Below, piece by piece: positions 1 through 6,149 of a stretch of DNA of 6,149 bases. This DNA is from Tannerella sp. GTDB taxonomy: Bacteria > Bacteroidota > Bacteroidia > Bacteroidales > Tannerellaceae. Below the pieces are notes generated by a model that saw only the letters and a list, made by a program, of their open reading frames with translations, was not told where the DNA came from and searched no databases. Both the position numbers and the translations under genes were made by a program. Within the stretch, counting starts at the first letter, position 1. Each line of letters opens with the position of its first letter. The stretch covers positions 1 through 6,149 of the forward strand of contig JAITHS010000096.1 of the NCBI GenBank assembly GCA_031279875.1, written 5' to 3'.

Positions 1-636
1 TTCAACTGATTTAAATCGCTGAAAATGCTTACTTTACTGAATTTTGTAACGCCGGTAATAAATGTAAATTGCAAATTTGTATCTTCGCCTTTCAGAACGC
101 CGTAAAAGCCTTTGAGAATGCCTCGATATTGCTCGTTCAATGCTTTATTTTCCATTGTGTTGAGTAGCGGTTTATCGTATTCGTCAATTAAAACGACTAC
201 GCCTTTACCTGTTTTTTCGGCGGCGCGGCGGATTGCCGACCTGAATCTAATCGGAAATTCCGTGTCTTTTTCATCTCTCCCCCATTTTTCTTCTATGATG
301 CGCAAATTGCTGTCAATCACCGATTTTAAACCTTCCAAATTCTGATAATCCGAATAATTAAAATCAATATGAAAAATAGGATATTCCGCCCATTCTTTTT
401 CTACTTCGGCGATATAAAGCCCCTCAAAAAAGGTCTTTTCTGCCCTGAAAATAGTATCTCAGCGTAGAAAGAAACAGACTTTTCCCGAAGCGACGCGGAC
501 GCGAAAGGAAATAGGGAGCATCTGTTTGTAACAATTTTTCAATATACATTGTTTTATCAACATATACATTACCGCCTTGCCGCAATTTTTCAAAATCTTG
601 CGTGCCGATAGGATATTTTCGCTTTTGTAACAACAT
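1..636 (-). pseudogene. AAA-ATPase-like (PF09820/DUF1703) gene, frameshifted and cut by the window edge
   Basis: The ATG at 634-636 opens a 70-codon frame ending at a TGA at 424-426. It begins with the family's usual N-terminus: [25 protein letters not shown], and the Walker A-like [15 protein letters not shown] with GKS at residues 51-53. In a second frame from 425 down to the window edge, 141 codons run without a stop and continue the same protein. They start EGLYIAEVEKEWAEYPIFHI, carry a Walker B-like VVVLIDEYDKPLL (about 165-205) and later ITGVTKFSKVSIFSDLNQL. Removing one T from the T6 run at 426-431 (minus-strand sense) joins the frames exactly. Known members usually run past 500 residues and carry a C-terminal PD-(D/E)XK nuclease-like domain, which would lie off the window. 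Their cellular role is poorly established. No other lesion is visible, so the change is recent, phase-variable or a sequencing error. Family assignment is firm; pseudogene status is not. Confidence 0.85.
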
Positions 637-645
637 GAGTAAATG

Positions 646-659
646 AATTATGAATTATG
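646..659. repeat. 7-bp tandem repeat, two copies of AATTATG
   Basis: Two exact adjacent copies of AATTATG lie in the leader between the predicted promoter and the start codon of the AAA-ATPase-like gene. They resemble the longer AATTAAG heptamer array found after xerD. Two AT-rich copies could arise by chance. Confidence 0.4.
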
Positions 660-664
660 ATGTG

Positions 665-672
665 CAAAGATA
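665..672 (-). promoter_or_regulatory. Putative Bacteroidota -7 promoter element for the AAA-ATPase-like gene
   Basis: On the minus strand this reads TATCTTTG, matching the phylum's TAnnTTTG -7 consensus. It lies about 29 bases before the ATG at 636, giving a predicted leader of roughly 22 bases. No clear -33 TTG/TTTG box is seen at the expected distance, so support rests on the -7 match and its position. Confidence 0.5.
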
Positions 673-762
673 GCGAAAGTTTTTGAGATTATTTATAGAA
701 CGAGTAAAAAAATTGAACAGGGTATTCGTACCTACCAATGACGTGGTGCCTTCTGCTTTCTA

Positions 763-876
763 CAAACCACTTGCAGGGTTTAAAACCACTGCAAGGGTTT
801 AAAACCGCTTGCAGGGTTTAAAACCACTTGCAGGGTTTAAAACCACTTGCAGGGTTTAAAACCACTGCAAGGGTTT
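763..876 (+). repeat. Tandem array of six 19-bp hairpin-forming units
   Basis: Six directly adjacent 19-bp units start at 763, 782, 801, 820, 839 and 858. The main form is AAAACCACTTGCAGGGTTT (units 4 and 5; unit 1 has C at its first base, unit 3 has G at base 7). Units 2 and 6 read AAAACCACTGCAAGGGTTT. Each can fold as AAACC-A-CT-loop-AG-GGTTT: a seven-pair stem with one bulged base and a three-base loop, TGC in one form and GCA in the other. There are no unique spacers, so it is not a CRISPR array. It begins 27 bases after the stop codon of the minus-strand T9SS gene and lies upstream of the AAA-ATPase-like promoter. In that gene's transcript it could act as a weak terminator or 3'-end stabiliser, but T runs are short. 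The same unit recurs inverted at 6079-6116. Confidence 0.95.
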
Positions 877-902
877 GGGATACGGCGTCGAAACGTAAAA
901 CC

Positions 903-3053
903 TTATTTGATTACAATCTTATGTCCGGGATTATCATCAATCGTAACGAAATAGACACCTGATTTTAATGTAACATTATTGACAGATGTGTCGTGCAGAG
1001 TGAGGATGCGGACGGTTACGCCGTCGGTAGTGAGGATACGGGCTGTTGAGCCGGGCTTGACGGACTGTATAAACAGCGTATTGCCGTTAGCCCATACACG
1101 GTTTTTCTGTTTCTTTTCAACTACCTGTTCATTATCCGTTGCGCTATGGTCTTCTTCTTCTGCCATCTCAAATTCGGCTCGCAGTTCTACGTTGCCGTAT
1201 ATAGTTAATGTATCGAGGCTCATAATACCTTGTGCGGCAGGCACCAGTTCACCTTTCATTGAGTAGTATTCGTCGTGGCTCCATCCTGCAAAGTTATAGC
1301 CATCTTCGGCTACGACGCCGACATTACGGCTCACGGTGGTACTGAAATCAACTGCTTGCGGTGTAGCGCCGAACACAAAGCCTCCTACTGCTGCCGAGAA
1401 TGTTACTACCGCCACTCCCGCGCCCTGATGATAGGTAGCATTGGTTTTGGCTGTAATTGAGGTTGCGTTGTTAGGATAAGACACGAGTGCGACGTTGACG
1501 AAGAGCGCCTGCGAAGCACATGCGCCTGCTGCCGGTGTAGCCTTGTAGGTTACTGTTACCGTTTGGTCGGCTGCGACGCCGTCAAATATCCATTCGAGAG
1601 CATCATAAGTTACTCCGCCCTTTGTAGGCTGCGTGTGATTAAACGATTGCGCGGTTATTGATTCCGTATGAGTGTTAGGCGCATATTCCATATAAGCAGG
1701 CAGAGTGTCGCGGATAACGAGCATACCGGCGGAAGTACCTGCATTTATGCCTTTTACGGTATATTCTATCGTATCACGGAACAATACGGCTACGGGATTC
1801 GGGTAAGAGCCGTTGTTGACAGGTTCATTGTTGAGCGACGCATCTTTGGTCATCAATACACGCTTGAAATATACATAGCCCCAGCCTGTTACGGTGTTAG
1901 CGGTACCGTTACCTTCGATGAAAGAGAGCCTCCAGCCGGGTAACGTTTGGGATACATTTACTTTCTGTTTGTCAACAATTGTTGACGACGACGGATAAGC
2001 ATTATCGGCATAGCGAAACATTATCACCGGAAGATAATACTCTGTGCTGTCGGTCAGATAGTTCTGTATCGCCGTCATATCATTGAAAGCAAGTTTGATT
2101 TGCGCATGGTCGTCGAAAACATACTGACCGGAATCAATCTGCACCTTATCGGAAAAAGGCTTGTTAACATTCCACGCAGGCGTTTCGGCGTTTTGTGTCA
2201 GGCCATAATTTTGATTAGGATTATAAACGTCGATTTCGAGGATACCGTCATGCTTGATATTTCCGTCGGCACGGATAAGCGAAGGGCCGCCGTAAACGCC
2301 TGCCTGCAAGACTGCCGATTCGGCCAAAACGATAGCATCGTTGCCGAAACCGTTACGCTGTTTGTCAAAAAACGCTACGTCGGGAAGACCGTTTACAGGT
2401 ATTGAATCGCCTGTTATAATACGTCCGCCGCTGACTGCCGCCATCACGCCGCCGAGATTTTTCAATCCTTCGACATAAACCGTTCCTTGACTGTACAGAT
2501 TGATATGCGCTGCCAGCACGCGGGAACTCTTCTCGAAACGTGCGTAAGAATTGCTGCGGACGTCAAACCTCATCGAGTCGCTATTGACGTAATTTGCAGT
2601 CATAAACGTTTGCTTTGTTGTGTCGTTTTGTGCTATAACAAACAGGCAAAGCGAATCAAGAGAGCCTTTGATATTTCCTACATACCTGTAACCGATAGAA
2701 TCGTTCACATAAGCCCCTATTGCGCCCAGCAGGACGATGCTGTCTGTTTTGCTGCCATAGACGATATCGCCGTCCCACAACGGATTAACGCTGTCAATAG
2801 CCAGCGTTCCGTCACCAAGTTTGGTGAGAGAATGAGAGTGAGTTGTAACATCTTTGACCGTAATAGTACGTTCGTCGGATATTTTCACTGTTGGGCTGCC
2901 ACTAAATGCGATATTAGTGAGTGTTTTGTTTTCGCCCCAATACATCAGGGCATTGCCCCAATTCATTTGCGCTTTTGTCAATGTCGTACTTCCAATTAAT
3001 GCTAAACTGCTAAACAATAACGACTTGAAGCGCATGCTTCTTCTTTTATTCAT
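903..3053 (-). CDS. Large secreted protein with T9SS type A C-terminal sorting domain (putative surface adhesin)
   Basis: This 716-residue protein has an N-terminal signal peptide (KRR at 3-5, hydrophobic core about 10-21, likely cleavage after TKA at 28). Residues 70-100 include SLTKLGDGTLAI, resembling autotransporter-associated beta-strand repeats. Residues 100-420 are beta-rich and unrecognised. Residues 424-540 resemble a DUF11-type beta-sandwich (RDTIEYTVKGINAGTSAG, IRDTLPAYMEY). Residues 547-628 resemble a Listeria-Bacteroides/InlB B-type repeat (GYNFAGWS, NVELRAEF). A charged linker (629-650) leads to a sorting domain at 651-716 with GVYFVTIDD and terminal HKIVIK, typical of T9SS type A signals. 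By family knowledge such proteins cross the outer membrane via T9SS, lose this domain and are attached to the cell surface or released. No catalytic motif is seen, so an adhesive or structural role is inferred. Start: ATG at 3053; the in-frame ATG at 3035, preceded by AGAAGAAG, is a credible alternative that keeps the signal peptide. Confidence 0.9.
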   Translation of the reverse strand: MNKRRSMRFKSLLFSSLALIGSTTLTKAQMNWGNALMYWGENKTLTNIAFSGSPTVKISDERTITVKDVTTHSHSLTKLGDGTLAIDSVNPLWDGDIVYGSKTDSIVLLGAIGAYVNDSIGYRYVGNIKGSLDSLCLFVIAQNDTTKQTFMTANYVNSDSMRFDVRSNSYARFEKSSRVLAAHINLYSQGTVYVEGLKNLGGVMAAVSGGRIITGDSIPVNGLPDVAFFDKQRNGFGNDAIVLAESAVLQAGVYGGPSLIRADGNIKHDGILEIDVYNPNQNYGLTQNAETPAWNVNKPFSDKVQIDSGQYVFDDHAQIKLAFNDMTAIQNYLTDSTEYYLPVIMFRYADNAYPSSSTIVDKQKVNVSQTLPGWRLSFIEGNGTANTVTGWGYVYFKRVLMTKDASLNNEPVNNGSYPNPVAVLFRDTIEYTVKGINAGTSAGMLVIRDTLPAYMEYAPNTHTESITAQSFNHTQPTKGGVTYDALEWIFDGVAADQTVTVTYKATPAAGACASQALFVNVALVSYPNNATSITAKTNATYHQGAGVAVVTFSAAVGGFVFGATPQAVDFSTTVSRNVGVVAEDGYNFAGWSHDEYYSMKGELVPAAQGIMSLDTLTIYGNVELRAEFEMAEEEDHSATDNEQVVEKKQKNRVWANGNTLFIQSVKPGSTARILTTDGVTVRILTLHDTSVNNVTLKSGVYFVTIDDNPGHKIVIK

Positions 3054-3111
3054 CGTTCTAAAATTTAATAAGTCGTGCTAAACAACTATTATTATCAATA
3101 TAAATCGGCTG

Positions 3112-3119
3112 CAAAGGTA
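3112..3119 (-). promoter_or_regulatory. Putative -7 promoter element for the T9SS cargo gene
   Basis: On the minus strand this reads TACCTTTG, fitting TAnnTTTG. It lies about 59 bases before the ATG at 3053, predicting a leader of around 50 bases. No good -33 box is apparent; the upstream sequence is A-rich. It is one of two divergent -7 elements in this intergenic region, the other being at 3205-3212. Confidence 0.55.
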
Positions 3120-3204
3120 CTGCTTTTTTTTGAATATTCCTAATTTTAGACTGTGCATTTACTATTTTTTAGAATTAATTAAGATTTATGTAGAAAAAAA
3201 ATCG

Positions 3205-3212
3205 TAACTTTG
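3205..3212 (+). promoter_or_regulatory. Putative -7 promoter element for the flavoprotein-xerD operon
   Basis: The bases read TAACTTTG, a good match to the Bacteroidota -7 consensus TAnnTTTG, preceded by an A-rich tract. Transcription would begin near 3218-3220, about 11-13 bases before the ATG at 3231, so the leader is very short. The element overlaps the in-frame TTG at 3210, which argues against translation starting there. Confidence 0.6.
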
Positions 3213-3230
3213 CGGCTTATATTGACGATT

Positions 3231-5090
3231 ATGAAAATAAAAATCTTCTTATTCTGCCTTTTAACGGCATGTCGCTTACATGCGGCCGATTATCTGCTTG
3301 AAGCGGAAAGTTTCACCAACAAAGGAGGCTGGGTTGTTGACCAGCAGTTTATGGATCTCATGGGGTCGCCATACCTCATGGCTCACGGTATGGGGACGCC
3401 CGTTGACGACGCTTCAACGCAGATTACCTTGCCGGTAGCGGGAACGTACTTTATTTATGTACGCACTTTCAACTGGACGTCGCCGTGGCACAAAGGCAAA
3501 GGTCCGGGACAGTTTCAACTTACTGTTGATAATAAGCGACTTTCATCGCCACTCGGCTGCGACGGTACCGAGTGGCTCTGGCAAGCGGCAGGCAAAATAA
3601 CAGCCAAAAAGCCGCAGATAACGGTTTCGTTACACGACCTGACAGGTTTCAACGGTCGTTGCGACGCGATTTATTTCACTACCGAAGAAGGCAAAATACC
3701 GCCGACAGATGTGTCTGCGCTTAACTCATTCAGGCGTAAGGCGCTCAAAATGCCCGATATGCCGGAAAGCGCCGGTCAGTACGACTTTGTAGTCGTAGGC
3801 GCAGGAATAGCGGGGATGAGCGCTGCCATTTCTGCTGCAAGACTTGGTTTAAAGGTCGCTCTCATCAACGACCGTCCCGTTTTGGGCGGCAACAACAGTT
3901 CCGAAATCCGCGTACACCTCGGCGGACGTATCTCCGTAGGTCAATATCCCGAACTCGGCAATCTGCAAAAAGAATGGGGACCAACCAAAGGCGGTAACGC
4001 TCAACCGGCCGCTAATTATGAAGATGAAAAGAAAGCCGAAGCCATCGCCAAAGAGAAAAATATCACGCTTTTTGCTCCGTGGCGGGCGTTGAAAGTAGAA
4101 ACGGACGGACAAAAAATCAGAACCGTCGTGGCTCAACATATTGAGACAGGCAAGGAATTGATGTTTAATGCACCGCTCTTTGCCGACTGCACCGGTGACG
4201 GCACGATAGGCTTTCTCGCAGGCGCCGACTTCAACATGGGACGCGAAAGCAGAGCCGATTTCGGCGAAAAAACAGCCCCCGAACAAGCCGACAAAATGAC
4301 GATGGGCGCTTCCGTTCAGTGGTATTCGGAAGATAAGGGAAAACCTGTCGGCTTCCCGAAATTCGCTTACGGAGTAGAGTTTAACGACAAAAACTGCGAA
4401 AAGGTTAACATGGGCGAATGGACGTGGGAAACAGGTATGAACTACGACCAAATCAATGATTTTGAACGCATTCGCGATTACGGACTGTTAGTAGTGTTTT
4501 CCAATTGGAGCTATCTCAAAAACGGGATGAAAGAAAACGACGCTTACAAGAACCGCGCTCTCGGCTGGGTGGCATACGTTTCGGGCAAACGCGAATCGCG
4601 ACGTCTGCTCGGCGACTATATCCTTAAAGAAAGCGACCTTACCGGATATGTCGTTTATGATGACGGCACCGCTGCTACGACATGGTCGATAGACCTTCAT
4701 TATCCCGACCCTAAAAATACGGCTAATTTCCCCAATGCGGAATTTAAATCCATAGCCACGCACAACACTATCTACCCATATCCCGTGCCGTATCGCTGCC
4801 TTTATTCGCGCAATGTAAACAATCTTTTCATGGCAGGCAGAAACATCAGCGTTACGCACGTAGCGCTCGGCACTATCAGAGTGATGCGTACAACGGGCAT
4901 GTTGGGCGAGGTTGTAGGCATGGCGGCGTCAATCTGCAAGAAACATAACGCTCTTCCACGCGCCGTATATCAGAATTATCTCCCCGAACTGAAAGCCTTG
5001 ATGACCGAAGGAGTAGGAGTAAAGGGATTACCTAATAATCAGCAATATAATCAGGGAGGCACACTGAAAGAACCGCCGACAGGAAAGTAA
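3231..5090 (+). CDS. Exported FAD-dependent oxidoreductase (PF12831-like) with N-terminal CBM-like domain
   Basis: The 619-residue product starts with an export signal, MKIKIFLFCLLTACRLHA, then ADYLLEAESF. Residues 20-150 resemble a carbohydrate-binding-like beta-sandwich. The FAD domain follows: YDFVVVGAGIAG with GxGxxG at 190-195, GGNNSSE at 219-225, DCTGDGTIG from 320, the GKRESRRLLGDY motif at about 452-463 and a C-terminal FAD-contact segment NLFMAGRNIS (about 531-540). These fit the FAD_oxidored family (PF12831), common in Bacteroidota and often encoded near glycan-use genes. Substrate and reaction cannot be read from sequence. The signal has a lipobox-like LTAC (Cys14), so it could be a lipoprotein; cleavage after LHA by signal peptidase I is the alternative. 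There is no twin-arginine motif. I chose the ATG at 3231 because a TTG start at 3210 would overlap the -7 element and spoil the signal peptide. xerD follows after one base. Confidence 0.9.
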   Translation: MKIKIFLFCLLTACRLHAADYLLEAESFTNKGGWVVDQQFMDLMGSPYLMAHGMGTPVDDASTQITLPVAGTYFIYVRTFNWTSPWHKGKGPGQFQLTVDNKRLSSPLGCDGTEWLWQAAGKITAKKPQITVSLHDLTGFNGRCDAIYFTTEEGKIPPTDVSALNSFRRKALKMPDMPESAGQYDFVVVGAGIAGMSAAISAARLGLKVALINDRPVLGGNNSSEIRVHLGGRISVGQYPELGNLQKEWGPTKGGNAQPAANYEDEKKAEAIAKEKNITLFAPWRALKVETDGQKIRTVVAQHIETGKELMFNAPLFADCTGDGTIGFLAGADFNMGRESRADFGEKTAPEQADKMTMGASVQWYSEDKGKPVGFPKFAYGVEFNDKNCEKVNMGEWTWETGMNYDQINDFERIRDYGLLVVFSNWSYLKNGMKENDAYKNRALGWVAYVSGKRESRRLLGDYILKESDLTGYVVYDDGTAATTWSIDLHYPDPKNTANFPNAEFKSIATHNTIYPYPVPYRCLYSRNVNNLFMAGRNISVTHVALGTIRVMRTTGMLGEVVGMAASICKKHNALPRAVYQNYLPELKALMTEGVGVKGLPNNQQYNQGGTLKEPPTGK

Positions 5091-5091
5091 G

Positions 5092-5994
5092 ATGGACTAC
5101 ATAATGCTGACCGGAAAATATACGGCTTATCTGCGTTTGATGAAGGGTTTAACGAATAACACCGTTACGTCATATATCGACGACCTCAACAAACTGCTGC
5201 AATTTGTTGACAACACTCCCGAAGCCGATATTCTTACGCTTCAATATTCCGATTTGCAGCAGTTTGTAGCCCAATTGTGCGACGCGGGTATCTCGGCGCG
5301 GTCGCAGGCGCGGGTTATTTCGGGATTGAGAGCGTTTTTCCGCTTCATGCTGCTTGAAAAATATATTCAAACCGACCCTACCGAGATGCTCGAAAGTCCG
5401 AAAACAGGGCTTCATCTGCCCAATGTGCTGACTGTCAATGAAATTAACGGCATGATTAATGCTATCGACTTGTCGAAACCGGAAGGGCATCGCAACAGAG
5501 CCATGCTTGAAGTGTTATACAGTTGCGGTTTGCGGGTGTCGGAGTTAGTAACGTTAAAATATTCGGATATTTACTTCGATGAGCAGTTTGTTGTCGTTAT
5601 CGGCAAGGGCAACAAACAGCGTATTGTGCCGATTTCCGACAGCGCTCTGCACGATATTCGCAATTATCTTCCTTACCGCAATGGCCTCAAAACGGTCAAG
5701 AAAGATGAAGATGTGCTGTTTCTAAACCGTCGCGGCGCTCCTCTGACGCGGATTATGGTGTTTCATATCATCAAAGAATTAGCGCATATCGCAGGTATTA
5801 CTAAAACAATCAGTCCGCATACTTTTCGACATTCTTTTGCTACTCATCTGCTCGAAGGCGGCGCCAATCTGCGTGCCATTCAGATGATGCTCGGACACGA
5901 AAGTATCACTACTACTGAAATTTACACTCACATCGACCGCGAAATGCTTCGCCGCGAAATCATCGAACATCATCCGAGAAACAGAGGAAATTAA
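5092..5994 (+). CDS. xerD: Site-specific tyrosine recombinase XerD
   Basis: XerD works with a partner Xer recombinase at the chromosomal dif site to resolve chromosome dimers during division. The 300-residue length is normal for the family. Residues 6-90 form the SAM-like core-binding domain (TNNTVTSYIDDLNKLLQFV). The catalytic domain carries the complete set: Arg148 (CGLRVSEL), Lys172 (GKGNKQR), His243 and Arg246 (HTFRHSFATHL), His269 (LGHES) and the nucleophile Tyr278 (TEIYTHID). The ending EIIEHHPRN is typical of Bacteroidota XerD, which argues for the housekeeping enzyme rather than a phage or transposon integrase. The ATG lies one base after the flavoprotein stop codon and is preceded by AGGAAAG, suggesting co-transcription and translational coupling. 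An in-frame ATG at 5104 is a less likely start. No internal promoter is evident at the end of the upstream gene, and no dif-like site is seen nearby. Confidence 0.95.
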   Translation: MDYIMLTGKYTAYLRLMKGLTNNTVTSYIDDLNKLLQFVDNTPEADILTLQYSDLQQFVAQLCDAGISARSQARVISGLRAFFRFMLLEKYIQTDPTEMLESPKTGLHLPNVLTVNEINGMINAIDLSKPEGHRNRAMLEVLYSCGLRVSELVTLKYSDIYFDEQFVVVIGKGNKQRIVPISDSALHDIRNYLPYRNGLKTVKKDEDVLFLNRRGAPLTRIMVFHIIKELAHIAGITKTISPHTFRHSFATHLLEGGANLRAIQMMLGHESITTTEIYTHIDREMLRREIIEHHPRNRGN

Positions 5995-5995
5995 A

Positions 5996-6023
5996 AATTA
6001 AGAATTAAGAATTAAGAATTAAG
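5996..6023. repeat. 7-bp tandem repeat, four copies of AATTAAG
   Basis: Four exact adjacent copies of AATTAAG, plus a partial AAT, begin two bases after the xerD stop codon. The array resembles a short heptamer microsatellite. It has no GC-rich stem, so it is not a standard terminator. A two-copy relative, AATTATG, lies at 646-659. Confidence 0.9.
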
Positions 6024-6061
6024 AATCCGCAAATAAAAAAAGGAACGTAGCGGTTTACATG

Positions 6062-6076
6062 GCATTCGTCATTGGT
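6062..6076. repeat. Degenerate heptamer pair next to the 19-bp repeat, partly shared with the left array
   Basis: The bases read GCATTCGTCATTGGT, essentially two heptamers (CATTCGT, CATTGGT). The last ten bases, CGTCATTGGT at 6067-6076, recur exactly on the opposite strand at 734-743. Both copies sit beside a 19-bp hairpin array, at about 2 and 19 bases from it. A ten-base match alone is weak, but the shared setting makes it worth recording. Confidence 0.45.
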
Positions 6077-6078
6077 TT

Positions 6079-6116
6079 AAACCCTTGCAGTGGTTTTAAA
6101 CCCTGCAAGCGGTTTT
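6079..6116 (-). repeat. Two further 19-bp hairpin units, inverted relative to the array at 763-876
   Basis: On the minus strand the units read AAAACCGCTTGCAGGGTTT (6116-6098) and AAAACCACTGCAAGGGTTT (6097-6079). They are identical to units 3 and 2 of the left array. A partial third unit (AAACCAA) follows at 6078-6072. The pair lies 84 bases 3' of xerD. Relative to the upstream gene, its orientation is the same as that of the left array relative to the T9SS gene. In an xerD transcript each would form a seven-pair stem with a three-base loop and a bulge in the 3' arm. The remaining bases, 6117-6149, show no recognisable feature. Confidence 0.95.
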
Positions 6117-6149
6117 TCGGCAACAACCCTTGTATGCGGCGCAATCAAG

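Noticed and set aside
721..732. GGTA-TTCG-TACC hairpin as a terminator or RNA element
   Set aside because: A four-pair stem with a TTCG loop and no following T run is too small to call, and no gene reads into it at a sensible distance apart from the hairpin array already listed.
763..876. CRISPR array
   Set aside because: The 19-bp units are directly adjacent with no unique spacers, and no cas genes are present.
2487..2999. 170-codon open frame on the plus strand
   Set aside because: It lies wholly antisense to the well-supported T9SS cargo gene, and its product shows no family motif, signal or promoter.
3849..4451. 200-codon open frame on the minus strand
   Set aside because: It is antisense to the FAD-binding region of the flavoprotein, whose motifs are clear. 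Its product has no recognisable feature.
903..5994. Composite transposon or integrative element
   Set aside because: No transposase, target-site duplication or attachment-site repeat is seen. The recombinase matches housekeeping XerD, and composition is even across the block.
5995..6149. dif recombination site near xerD
   Set aside because: No 28-bp element with two AT-rich inverted 11-bp arms around a 6-bp centre is visible. The heptamer repeat lacks that symmetry, and dif usually lies far from xerD.

Overview
The window looks like chromosomal DNA of a member of the Bacteroidota, most likely Bacteroidales. Three things suggest this. A large secreted protein ends in a type IX secretion (T9SS) type A sorting domain, a system confined to this phylum. 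Promoter elements match the phylum's TAnnTTTG -7 motif. The left edge carries an AAA-ATPase-like gene of the family (PF09820/DUF1703) that is highly multiplied in Bacteroidales genomes. Base composition and codon use look uniform, with no obvious foreign island. No RNA gene, CRISPR array, insertion sequence or origin is visible.

Layout, left to right. (1) 1-636, minus strand: the 5' part of the AAA-ATPase-like gene, running off the left edge. A one-base expansion of a T6 tract shifts its frame after codon 70. (2) 637-902: an intergenic stretch with that gene's promoter and an array of six 19-bp units, each able to fold into a small bulged hairpin. (3) 903-3053, minus strand: a 716-residue T9SS cargo protein, probably a surface adhesin or stalk-like protein of unknown ligand. 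(4) 3054-3230: a divergent promoter region with one -7 element per direction. (5) 3231-5090, plus strand: an exported FAD-dependent oxidoreductase (PF12831-like) with an N-terminal beta-sandwich resembling a carbohydrate-binding module. (6) 5092-5994, plus strand: xerD, complete with all six catalytic residues, starting one base after the previous stop codon. (7) 5995-6149: a heptamer tandem repeat, then two more units of the same 19-bp hairpin repeat in the opposite orientation.

The two exported proteins are transcribed divergently and could serve the cell surface or glycan metabolism, but nothing here fixes a substrate. XerD is a housekeeping chromosome-dimer resolvase, apparently co-transcribed with the flavoprotein. 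The least explained element is the 19-bp repeat. It occurs 3' of both outward-ending genes, and all differences among its eight copies fall in positions predicted to be unpaired. I see no convincing new multi-gene system; the repeat family is the best candidate for something undescribed.
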